From NCBI GenBank assembly GCA_012727715.1, contig JAAYGN010000022.1:1-36339 (forward strand): a DNA stretch of 36,339 bases, written 5' to 3'. The stretch is from Desulfovibrionales bacterium. Its GTDB lineage: Bacteria; Desulfobacterota; Desulfovibrionia; Desulfovibrionales; Desulfomicrobiaceae. Below the pieces are notes generated by a model. That model worked only from the letters and a program-made list of their open reading frames with translations. It was not told the origin of the DNA and ran no database searches. Numbering within the stretch: position 1 is the first letter of the stretch; each line of letters begins with the position of its first letter. Both the position numbers and the translations under genes were made by a program. Of this stretch, positions 9,125 through 17,573 are shown in pieces.

Positions 9125-11227
9125 ATGCGAGACATTCATCTTTACGCCTTATTCAATCCCCAAGCCATTGCGGTTATTGGCACGTTCCATGAGATAAATG
9201 GAGAAAGCTCTTCCGCCGCAGACCACCTCATTGTGTCCAATCTAAAAAATTGGGATTATCAGGGTACAATTATCCCCGTCAAATGGGATGGCCTGACTGA
9301 AAATACATCCTTGGTAAATGTACCTCATGAATTAGCCATTGTTTGCCTTCCACCAGAACAAGTTTTGGATGCCTTGATCTGGAGCACTGCCCAAGGGGTA
9401 CGGGCTGCCATTATCACCTCTGCAGGCTTTCGAGAGATCGGTGGTAAAGGCTATTATCTGGAAGAAGCTATTCTCCATCTTGCCCAACAAAAAAACCTCA
9501 CCCTTCTTGGCCCCAATTGTCTTGGTATCGTGTCTTGGACCATAGGCATGAATGCTTCCCTGATTTCCCAACTACCAGGAAAAGGAAGTATCTCCTTCTT
9601 TTCTCCGTCGGGATCCATGGGTCAGGCTATTTTGAGTTGGGCAAAAAATGAAAATCTTGGCTTTTCCAAATTTGCCAGCCTGGGAAATCGAGCTGTTATT
9701 GACGAAGCCTCCATGCTCCAATTTTTAGCTGACGACCCCGACACTTCAGTAATCATTGGCTATTTGGAGGGTATGAATAGTGGCCGTCGATTTGCCCGGA
9801 TCAGTCAGACCATAACCCGTCAGAAACCAGTAATCATGCTCCAAGCAGGAATGACCACCACAGGACGTAAGGCCATTTCTTCCCATGTTGGAGCTCTGAC
9901 CGGATCTGAACAGGCGTATCAGACGGCTTTGAAGCAGGCCGGAATTATTTTGGTGGATAACTTATCCTCACTTTTTGATCTAGCCCGCATCTTTGGAACC
10001 CAATCTTTGCCTCAAGGCCCCAACGTGGTCATCCTCACCAATTCGGGCGGTGCTGGAATTTTGGCTGCTGATCATATAGCCCAAACCCGGCTTAACTTAT
10101 CCCGTCTGACAACTGACACTACTGCACAACTTAACGTCATTTGCCCAGCACATACTTCAGCCACAAATCCCGTGGACTTGGGCATGTCCACAACACCTGA
10201 CCAATACGGACGAGCATTACAATATATCGCTCAAGACCCACATGTTGATATGGTCTTGGTAGTCATTACCCCAGGACTGGGTATTAATATCCCTGCTATT
10301 GCTGAAAAACTGGTGGCTGTTTCTGAAACAACAAATTGCCTGATAGCTATTTGTTTGCTTGGCCAAGATGCTATGACCACAGAAAAACAATTTTTCCACC
10401 ACCATGGTTTGCCTTGTTATACCAACCCCCAAGCGGCTTTAACCAGTATGGAGGCAATGTTTGCCTATACTCAATGGCAGGCCAGGCCGTATCCCGTTGA
10501 AGTCTGCTATCGTCGGGATAAAGCCAAAGCAGAATATTTCTTGAATGACTGCCGCGATACCGGACGAACAGAAATTTTTGGCCTGGAAATTTTGCCGCTC
10601 CTCCAAGCCTATGAACTACAAGTGCCTCAAACAGAGCTTGCCCGCACCAGCCGCAGTGCCGTCAAAATTGCTAAACGCATAACCTTTCCTGTGGTACTTA
10701 AAATCGCATCCCCTTTTATAAAATATAAACGAGATGTTGATGGAGTGGAAAGTAACCTACATTCCCCCGAAGATATTCGCCAAGCCTTTGTAAGACTGAC
10801 TTCCCAAGCACAACGCTTACGCTCTGAAGTATTTATTTCTGGATGCTTGGTACAAAAAATGATAGAAAATGTGGGCCTGGAGATCTGCATTCAGGTGCAA
10901 CGTGACCCAAGATTTGGCCCCCTAATTCATTTTGGAGTACCAGAAGGGCCTCTGGAAAATTTACAAAATTTTGCTTCACGTCTGGCCCCTTTATCATTGG
11001 ATGATACCGCAAGCATGATGCGTGAAATACGTCTATTTTCCAGAGTCAAACAAAAGCGTGGTCGAAATTCACTAGACTTTCAAGCTGTGGAAGATGTACT
11101 CCTGACCATATCGCAGCTGACTCTTGATTTCCCTGAAATTCACACTCTTGAATTTGATCCTATTTTGGTTACACCTCGAGGTGCTTGGGTGGCAGGAGCC
11201 CGGTTGACTCTTGACTCCAAAGACTAA
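9125..11227 (+). CDS. Acetate--CoA ligase (ADP-forming)-like / acyl-CoA synthetase family protein (CoA-binding + ligase CoA + ATP-grasp)
   Basis: 'TLLGPNCLGIV', 'SFFSPSGSMGQAILSW', 'SSHVGALTGSEQAYQTALKQAGI' (alpha-domain catalytic His context), C-terminal ATP-grasp-like region. ATG 9125. Confidence 0.85.
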   Translation: MRDIHLYALFNPQAIAVIGTFHEINGESSSAADHLIVSNLKNWDYQGTIIPVKWDGLTENTSLVNVPHELAIVCLPPEQVLDALIWSTAQGVRAAIITSAGFREIGGKGYYLEEAILHLAQQKNLTLLGPNCLGIVSWTIGMNASLISQLPGKGSISFFSPSGSMGQAILSWAKNENLGFSKFASLGNRAVIDEASMLQFLADDPDTSVIIGYLEGMNSGRRFARISQTITRQKPVIMLQAGMTTTGRKAISSHVGALTGSEQAYQTALKQAGIILVDNLSSLFDLARIFGTQSLPQGPNVVILTNSGGAGILAADHIAQTRLNLSRLTTDTTAQLNVICPAHTSATNPVDLGMSTTPDQYGRALQYIAQDPHVDMVLVVITPGLGINIPAIAEKLVAVSETTNCLIAICLLGQDAMTTEKQFFHHHGLPCYTNPQAALTSMEAMFAYTQWQARPYPVEVCYRRDKAKAEYFLNDCRDTGRTEIFGLEILPLLQAYELQVPQTELARTSRSAVKIAKRITFPVVLKIASPFIKYKRDVDGVESNLHSPEDIRQAFVRLTSQAQRLRSEVFISGCLVQKMIENVGLEICIQVQRDPRFGPLIHFGVPEGPLENLQNFASRLAPLSLDDTASMMREIRLFSRVKQKRGRNSLDFQAVEDVLLTISQLTLDFPEIHTLEFDPILVTPRGAWVAGARLTLDSKD

Positions 11228-11270
11228 GTTGGCGAAGCCTATACACGACACAAACACCAATCAACAATTA

Positions 11271-11282
11271 TCCTGATCAGGA
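11271..11282. repeat. 12-bp perfect palindrome overlapping the Shine-Dalgarno
   Basis: TCCTGATCAGGA; its right arm provides AGGA of the aggaggaa SD for the downstream ORF. Confidence 0.6.
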
Positions 11283-11288
11283 GGAAAT

Positions 11289-12350
11289 ATGGTTGGAATT
11301 TATATTGGAGCTACGTCTGGATACTCTGGCAAAAATATGATTGCCATGGGCATTGGACTTAAATTGCAAAAGGAAGGGTATCGGGTTGGCTATATGAAAC
11401 CTGTAGGCGCCCTGCCCCAAGAAAAAGATGGTATTATGGGTGATGAAGATGCGTTCTTTGTCCAGGGAATTTTAGGGGTACATGAAGATCCAACTTTGGT
11501 CACTCCAGTGGTAGTAGATCAGGATTTTAAGATTAAGGCCTTTACTGGCAAATGTGACGACCTGATGCCGCGTATAAAAACAGCATATGAACAATTGGCT
11601 AAAGACAAAGATGTGATGATTGTTGCTGGATCTGGGAGTATGTATTCAGGAAAATACAGCAATGTGGACGGCATCAATGTGGTCAAAGCTTTAGGCATTA
11701 AAGCCATTGTAATAGATCGTCATATTAAAGAGCTTAATTATGACTACTTAATAGCCATGAAAGAGCAGCTGGGAGAACACCTTTTGGGCGTACTCCTTAA
11801 CGATATTCCGCCCGCTTTCAAGGAAGAGCTGGACACATTGATTCATCCTTTTTTGGAAAGTAAAGGGATAAAGGTCTTGGGAAAAATCCCCAGTGATCCC
11901 CTCATGGGAGCTATCAAGGTGGCAGATTTGGCCGATCGTCTCGGCGGGCGCATTGTCACTGCTCAGGACAAATCTGGGCGAGTTGTAGAAAATTTTCTTA
12001 TTGGGACCATGCAGGTTGAAAACTTCATGACCCATTTTCGTAAAAATAAAAAGTCTGCAATTATTGTCGGTGGAGACCGTTCTGATGTGCAGCTGGTCGC
12101 CTTGGAAGGACAATGCCAATGTTTGGTCTTAACGGGAAATCTCTATCCCAACGACATTATTATGACCAGGGCTGAAGTGCTGGAAGTGCCCATTGTTATT
12201 GTGCGTGACGACACCTTTACTGTGGCCAAAAAAATGGAAACAATCCTTTCAAGGCATAAATTGCGGGATGTAATTAAAATTCAACATGGCTCGCAACTGG
12301 TTAGTTCCATTATTGACTTTCAATATCTTAAGGAAAACTTGGGTATCTAA
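11289..12350 (+). CDS. Phosphotransacetylase family protein (BioD-like P-loop + DRTGG domain)
   Basis: 'GATSGYSGKNMIAMGIG' P-loop, BioD/Pta N-domain-like 'GYRVGYMKPVGALP', DRTGG-like C-terminal region; no PTA_PTB catalytic domain present. Confidence 0.75.
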   Translation: MVGIYIGATSGYSGKNMIAMGIGLKLQKEGYRVGYMKPVGALPQEKDGIMGDEDAFFVQGILGVHEDPTLVTPVVVDQDFKIKAFTGKCDDLMPRIKTAYEQLAKDKDVMIVAGSGSMYSGKYSNVDGINVVKALGIKAIVIDRHIKELNYDYLIAMKEQLGEHLLGVLLNDIPPAFKEELDTLIHPFLESKGIKVLGKIPSDPLMGAIKVADLADRLGGRIVTAQDKSGRVVENFLIGTMQVENFMTHFRKNKKSAIIVGGDRSDVQLVALEGQCQCLVLTGNLYPNDIIMTRAEVLEVPIVIVRDDTFTVAKKMETILSRHKLRDVIKIQHGSQLVSSIIDFQYLKENLGI

Positions 12351-12402
12351 AGAAATTGCAATTGTTCGGCCTTCCGGGATAACCAACTTCTCACCACACC
12401 AC

Positions 12403-12438
12403 ATAAGCTCATGGCAGGATACCCTGCCATGAGCTTAT
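12403..12438. terminator. Very long perfect hairpin between convergent genes (putative bidirectional terminator)
   Basis: ATAAGCTCATGGCAGG-atac-CCTGCCATGAGCTTAT: 16 bp perfect arms, 4 nt loop; overlaps the ferredoxin stop codon. No strong poly-T follows. Confidence 0.6.
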
Positions 12439-12617
12439 TCTTTGGAAATAGCCTCCACAGGGCAAAGATCAATAGCTTCATCAACACAATCATCGGTGGA
12501 ATCGGGTGCGGTAACCATCGCTTTTTCCTCATCATCCATCATGGCAAACACGTCTGGACACACTTCCACACAAGATCCACAACCAATACATTCATCATGA
12601 TCAATAACAATAGCCAT
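12435..12617 (-). CDS. Small 4Fe-4S ferredoxin
   Basis: '[35 protein letters not shown]...[19 protein letters not shown]': CxxCxxC...C plus distal C; good SD (ggaggagct) before ATG 12617. Confidence 0.92.
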   Translation of the reverse strand: MAIVIDHDECIGCGSCVEVCPDVFAMMDDEEKAMVTAPDSTDDCVDEAIDLCPVEAISKE

Positions 12618-12745
12618 AGCTCCTCCGAGGGTTGATGTTTTCAGTTCTCTTTTTATACCCATCTTAACTCCGGATCAAGGCAAAATATCTTTATGAGTAC
12701 TACTACTTTGGCACGGATCTGGCTTATTCCTATTTGGAGGTATCC

Positions 12746-13630
12746 ATGCTTAAACCAAAACCACAAGTCATTCGCCAGGCCCTCTGGCGTGTTGCTAGCC
12801 CTGCTCTAGTTCAGGATCCCCAAAGCCAGAGACAAGATATTTCTGAAAACGCAACAGAACTGCCTCCTGACCTCAAGGAAGCTACCTCTATCGACAGCCA
12901 ATATTTTGACATTTTTTCTAGGCCTGTACCCCCTCGCTCAGCGAGCTGGTCTATCTGGTGGTCTGACTTAATGATGACCATGTTCATTATGTTTGCAGCG
13001 TTGTATGCTTTTCAAATACCCAAAACATCCTTGCCCGTGCACTCTGATCCAGTCCTCTTGGCTCAGGCAACGTCAGCAAAAACCTTACTGTCTGCAGACC
13101 CCATATTAGACCGTATATATGGTCAGCTGGCTGCAACCATTAAACGCTTTGAACAGGAAACCATGTTTACTTTGCACTTGGTTCCAGACTCGGCCATTCA
13201 CCTGATTATTCATGGCAATACTCTTTTTTCTCCTGGTGCAAAAAAAAATAACACCTCGCTTCATCTTTGTTTGCAGGAATTGGCTCTGATTATGAGGAGT
13301 TCACCTTATGATCTCGCTGTCATTGGTCACGCATCACCATATGAAGCTCAAGCTAAAAAAACTGATGCCTGGACACTATCTGTCAATAAGTCCAGCGCAG
13401 TACTTGCCTATCTGACACAACAGGCAAGTTTTCCTTCTCACCGTATCTATATAGTGGGCTATGGGGACCAGCGACCCCTTGGCACATCTGTGGAACTTGC
13501 CCAAGGCCACGAAGATGGTCGAGTTGAATTGGTACTAAGCACTGTCAATACGACAGCCCCGCTCCCGCATCCTCAAGAATCCGAGCAGGGGTTTAGGCAA
13601 TGGCTGGCAGCCTCGACTCAAGGAGAATAA
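12746..13630 (+). CDS. MotB-like OmpA/MotB domain flagellar motor (stator) protein
   Basis: Single TM with conserved Asp 'WSIWWSDLMMTMFIMFAALYAFQ', OmpA-like 'AVIGHASPYEAQ...LSVNKSSAVLAYL...IYIVGYGDQRPLG..'; SD ttggaggt before ATG 12746. Confidence 0.85.
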   Translation: MLKPKPQVIRQALWRVASPALVQDPQSQRQDISENATELPPDLKEATSIDSQYFDIFSRPVPPRSASWSIWWSDLMMTMFIMFAALYAFQIPKTSLPVHSDPVLLAQATSAKTLLSADPILDRIYGQLAATIKRFEQETMFTLHLVPDSAIHLIIHGNTLFSPGAKKNNTSLHLCLQELALIMRSSPYDLAVIGHASPYEAQAKKTDAWTLSVNKSSAVLAYLTQQASFPSHRIYIVGYGDQRPLGTSVELAQGHEDGRVELVLSTVNTTAPLPHPQESEQGFRQWLAASTQGE

Positions 13631-13632
13631 CA

Positions 13633-14523
13633 ATGGATAGAAAATCTCTCGTTGGGCTTATCTTATGTGCTATAATTTTTGCTGCTGGCTTTGCAGCAAG
13701 CGGGGATGTGACTCGTTTTTTTAACCTAGCCGGACTTTTGGTTGTTGTGGGTGGCAGTTTTGGTGCTGCTATTGCCAGCTTTCGTATGCCTCGACTCATG
13801 CTGGTGTACAAGGTACTGCGTAATTCCTACCGGGCCAAAATGAAAGAACCCTCCGAAATTGTTGAAATTTTGGTGGACCTGTCCGTAAAAAGCAAAATTA
13901 AGGGATTGCACACTCTGGTAGAAGATGAACGAGAAATCTCCATTATCTATTTACGACGTGCCTTAGGCCTTCTGGTTGACAACTACTCCAAGGCTCAAAT
14001 TGAGGATATCTTAAATACTGAAACGTTTTTCTTCCGTCAGCGTCGCGATGAGTCAGAACGTGTTTTGCGCATTATGGCTGAAATCTGCCCAGCCATTGGA
14101 CTGGCTGGCAGTGTTATCGGTCTTATTGGTATGCTCTCAGGTGTTCATGATACAGCTATTGTGGTAGCCACCATACCCATTGCCCTGACCTCTACCCTGT
14201 ATGGTATTATTTTAGCCAACTTCGTATTGCTCCCCATGGCTGCACGCATCAGGGAAGTAACCGATCATGAGTTATTACTGCAAAAAATTATTACAGAAGG
14301 TATCAAGGCTATTTTAAGTGAAATCAATCCCAGAATTTTGGAGGTCAAACTCAAGTCTTTTCTCACTCCTGCCGAACGTACCGGACAGCTGGTGTCTTTG
14401 GCACGCATTAAGGAACGCTTTCAACTCGGCGATGAAGAAGAAACCAAAAATGAAGAAAAAGCTGACCAAGTCTCTGCCGGAGATTCGCTACCTGCTCCAG
14501 AACTGATGGGTACAAGTCTGTAA
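13633..14523 (+). CDS. motA: MotA/TolQ/ExbB family stator protein (MotA-like)
   Basis: 'AAGFAASGDVTRFFNLAGLLVVVGGSFGAAIASF', 'AEICPAIGLAGSVIGLIGMLSGVHDTAIVVATIPIALTSTLYGIILANFVLLPMAARI' MotA signatures; SD aaggagaa. Confidence 0.92.
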   Translation: MDRKSLVGLILCAIIFAAGFAASGDVTRFFNLAGLLVVVGGSFGAAIASFRMPRLMLVYKVLRNSYRAKMKEPSEIVEILVDLSVKSKIKGLHTLVEDEREISIIYLRRALGLLVDNYSKAQIEDILNTETFFFRQRRDESERVLRIMAEICPAIGLAGSVIGLIGMLSGVHDTAIVVATIPIALTSTLYGIILANFVLLPMAARIREVTDHELLLQKIITEGIKAILSEINPRILEVKLKSFLTPAERTGQLVSLARIKERFQLGDEEETKNEEKADQVSAGDSLPAPELMGTSL

Positions 14524-14531
14524 GGATAATT

Positions 14532-15773
14532 TTACGATGCAACTAACCTTCGTAGGAGCATGTCACGATCAACAACACCCAGGAGTCGATGCTGATGATC
14601 CGCGATAACTAGGCGTTTTTGCTCAGATTCAACAAGAATATCAATCAATGTAGCCAAGGTCGCCTCTGGGCCTGCTGTAGCCAAAGATACCTGCATGACA
14701 TCACTGGCTTTTCCTTCCAAAAAATTGTCAACTTTTTCTCTTTGCGTCAAAGCGGTCACCAAACGAGCAACTACTGCGGGTGAATCATTCTCCACCACTC
14801 TTCGTAACATATCCCCATCATGAATAATACCCATGATGGTTTTATGTGCATCAATAATCACCACCAAGCGCAAAAATGATCCAGTCAGCATATTAAGGAT
14901 AGAGGACAGGGGCTCATCAGGTCCTGCTACAGGGACATTGGTATACAAGATTTCTTGGGCAGTAGTTGTAATCCCGGGGGGCAAAATATCCAAATGAGCA
15001 GCCACAGCCCCCAGGCGACTAAGAGCCTTCAAAATATCTGTCCGGCTGACAATACCGGCCAAGGCCCCATTATCAGCCAGTACAGGCAAACGCTTTACAT
15101 GCTCATGAACCATAATGGATAAAGCATCGTCCATTGTGGCTTTCATGTTCAAAGTTATGGCCGGAGTGGTCATGATGTCTTTGGCGACCAAGGTACCAAG
15201 GTCCAGGCTATGTTCCTGAGTACCACGTAAGGTTGCTGGCAAACGTCCCTGCATATCCAAGCGTAAAGGCATGTTCGCTCGGCTAAGGAGATCTCCTCCA
15301 GTAATAATGCCTAACACCCGATTCTCGTTTATCACCGGGACAGCTTTAATTTCCCGGCGCAAGAGCAAGCTGACCACATCAGGCAGCGCAGCATCCAAAT
15401 CAACTGTCGCTACGGCCTCGGTCATGATGTCTGAAATGGACACTGGCAAGTGAAAAAAACCTTGTCCTTTTTGAACAATGATTGAACCTTCAGGGATTAA
15501 ATCTTGTAAGGTAGGCAAGAAAACATCAATACGCGAAGCAATGTCCACGATTTCCATAACTAATGGCAGATCTGGGGGAGAAGTGCGCAAAAAACCTGCT
15601 GATTGCAATAAGTTTTCAAGTCCAAAGCCAGCACAACTTCGATAAACTGCCACATGAGCTATGCCCTGAGTATGTGCTGCATTAATAATCACTTCATAAA
15701 GAGGCTGCCCCTGATGCCGGGATCCCTCCCTTAAAAAAATTTTTAAAATCTGAATATCAAGCAATGTAGTCAT
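14532..15773 (-). CDS. DUF190 + four CBS-domain protein
   Basis: N-terminal DUF190 'LKIFLREGSRHQGQPLYEVIINAAHTQGIAHVAVYRSCAGFG', then four CBS repeats (e.g. 'VAKDIMTTPAITLNMKATMDDALSIMVHEHVKRLPVLADNGALAGIVSRTDILKAL'). Confidence 0.88.
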   Translation of the reverse strand: MTTLLDIQILKIFLREGSRHQGQPLYEVIINAAHTQGIAHVAVYRSCAGFGLENLLQSAGFLRTSPPDLPLVMEIVDIASRIDVFLPTLQDLIPEGSIIVQKGQGFFHLPVSISDIMTEAVATVDLDAALPDVVSLLLRREIKAVPVINENRVLGIITGGDLLSRANMPLRLDMQGRLPATLRGTQEHSLDLGTLVAKDIMTTPAITLNMKATMDDALSIMVHEHVKRLPVLADNGALAGIVSRTDILKALSRLGAVAAHLDILPPGITTTAQEILYTNVPVAGPDEPLSSILNMLTGSFLRLVVIIDAHKTIMGIIHDGDMLRRVVENDSPAVVARLVTALTQREKVDNFLEGKASDVMQVSLATAGPEATLATLIDILVESEQKRLVIADHQHRLLGVVDRDMLLRRLVAS

Positions 15774-16014
15774 GTACTTTAGCTTCCTTCCCTCCCTCAA
15801 AAAATGGGGCTTTACGGTGAAGATTGATAAAATATGCTTAATACTACCGAGTTAGAAAGGCGATGTCATCCATCCTGAACCCTTTGGCAACCTCAACCGA
15901 CAAAGGGTATCTCCCCATAAATTTTGAACCATCCAGAAGCTAATCCTTAAACTCATGCCGACTTGCGCTGAAGAGGTACGTTAACTCCACGTTATTATAA
16001 AAATAGGGTCATGA

Positions 16015-16329
16015 CTAGGACAGAGGGTTTTCTCTGCACATTTTTAAGACTATTTTGTACAAATCTTCGTGCCTATGATTAAACCGAAATTCGCATTCCT
16101 TCAAATAGAAAGTATGTTTTTGCATCTCCCTGAAACGAACCAGGCGAGTCTTGGCGTAGGCCCAAAAGCTTTCTATCCCATTAATGTGGCTATGCTTGTT
16201 GGCAAATTCATTTTCTCTGTGTTGCACTCGGTTTGGTGCCATAAATAAAGATTTAGCAGCACCATCACGCGTGTCTGGCAAAGTGTGACCAATTTGACTA
16301 AAAAAACAGAGCGGGCTTACGAAAAACAA
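16015..16329 (-). pseudogene. IS1595-like transposase, C-terminal remnant
   Basis: 'NEFANKHSHINGIESFWAYAKTRLVRFREMQKHTFYLKECEFRFNHRHEDLYKIVLKMCRENPLS' is the IS1595 C-terminal catalytic block (HINGIESFW). Zinc ribbon and first two catalytic blocks absent; short internal deletion suspected at 'TFYL-KECEFRF'. Confidence 0.85.
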
Positions 16330-16408
16330 AAAACCATATCTCAGCTATACGTTTCTCTGATGCAGATACTTGGTAAATCATGAACCACTTCATATATGAG
16401 GAAAAAAA

Positions 16409-16834
16409 ATGAAAACTTCGGCTCGCAACATGTTTGTCGGTCAAATCAGTGCTCTCCGTGAAAGCACTATTTTGAGTGAAATTGAGATAACCACGGCCAC
16501 AGGACTCAAAGTTGTCTCCATCATTACTCAAGAGAGTTTCACAAATCTTAATTTGACCATGGGCATGACGGTCATGGCGATAATTAAAGCACCCTGGGTG
16601 GTGTTGGTCAAAGACGAATCAACCCTTAAAACCAGTGCCCGAAACATGTTTTGTGGACAAATTTCAGCCCTGCGTACAGATCAGATTATGGCAGAAGTTG
16701 TGATTGATTTACAGGAAGGCACCAAGATTACCGCTCTTATTACCGAGGAGTCAGCCAGGAAATTAGACCTCAAAATTGGTGGTCATATTTGTGCCATGGT
16801 CAAGGCCTTCTCCGTGATTTTAACCGTTGGGTAA
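16409..16834 (+). CDS. Molbindin: tandem Mop (TOBE) domain molybdate/tungstate-binding protein
   Basis: Two Mop repeats: 'KTSARNMFVGQISALRESTILSEIEITTATGLKVVSIITQES' and 'KTSARNMFCGQISALRTDQIMAEVVIDLQEGTKITALITEES'. Confidence 0.95.
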   Translation: MKTSARNMFVGQISALRESTILSEIEITTATGLKVVSIITQESFTNLNLTMGMTVMAIIKAPWVVLVKDESTLKTSARNMFCGQISALRTDQIMAEVVIDLQEGTKITALITEESARKLDLKIGGHICAMVKAFSVILTVG

Positions 16835-16836
16835 GC

Positions 16837-17559
16837 TTACTTGCTACAGGGACAAAACCGTTCCCAATGCATGAGCGCTGCGGCACCGGCAATGGTGGTT
16901 CCGTAAAAAACAATCGGAATATCCACTAAAAACTGGTCAATGGTGCCATTGGCCAAGGTTGTGCCTGTGACCAAAAGTATATCTGCCCAGGCCAGCACAT
17001 CATGGTAATCTATTCCATCTTCAATAAGAGCTCCATGTTTGACCTGACCGATATTATCAGGATCCAAATCCAAAACACGGAGGACAAATTCTTTACTCAA
17101 GGCTCCGATCATGGCCGGTTGATAACCAATCATGCCAATTTTAGGTTGGCCATATTTTTCCCGAATATAGCCAACAATCTCCTGGGCACAATCTCCCGGC
17201 CCACGATCTTTGCAATGCAGAGTGCCCTGAGCCTGATCTAAGTAGCTCATAACAGCGTTCAAGGTGGCCACAAAGACAGCCCTGGACCGTAAATCAGCCA
17301 AGTCTAAAGCAGAAATCGTAGCTAACGTTCCCTGATAATTGCCATAGGTATCGGTGAACGCCTGACCTTTAGCTCCTTTAAAACGGGCTTCCATAAGCTT
17401 TTCCTTGCCCTTTTGAATGGGGAAATCATCTCCCTGTGGATGACCAATGGCTTGTTCCACACTTAAAGGTGCGGCCACAACCTCAATGATCTCATCCATA
17501 AGGCCGGCTTTTCTCCAGGTCTCAATGGCCAAGGAGCGTACTTTTTCAAGAGTATGCAT
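16837..17559 (-). CDS. DUF364 / putative heavy-metal chelation domain protein
   Basis: 'GKIGMIGYQPAMIGALSKEF'-like Rossmann motif, 'WADILLVTGTTLANGTIDQFL', 'VFYGTTIAGAAALMHWERFCPCSK'; directly downstream of transporter permease. Confidence 0.8.
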   Translation of the reverse strand: MHTLEKVRSLAIETWRKAGLMDEIIEVVAAPLSVEQAIGHPQGDDFPIQKGKEKLMEARFKGAKGQAFTDTYGNYQGTLATISALDLADLRSRAVFVATLNAVMSYLDQAQGTLHCKDRGPGDCAQEIVGYIREKYGQPKIGMIGYQPAMIGALSKEFVLRVLDLDPDNIGQVKHGALIEDGIDYHDVLAWADILLVTGTTLANGTIDQFLVDIPIVFYGTTIAGAAALMHWERFCPCSK

Positions 17560-17573
17560 AGCGATCTCCATTT

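Noticed and set aside
15801-16014. Possible additional IS end or gene remnant between the DUF190/CBS gene and the IS1595 fragment
   Set aside because: No ORF, clear terminal inverted repeat or target duplication could be identified by eye; ISfinder search would be needed.
16298-16531. 77-aa minus-strand ORF upstream of/overlapping the molbindin
   Set aside because: Overlaps the molbindin 5' end and the IS remnant; no homology recognised.
16409-16834. Considered whether the di-Mop protein is a TunR-type regulator
   Set aside because: It begins directly with the first Mop repeat and has no XerC/D-like DNA-binding domain; molbindin is the supported call.
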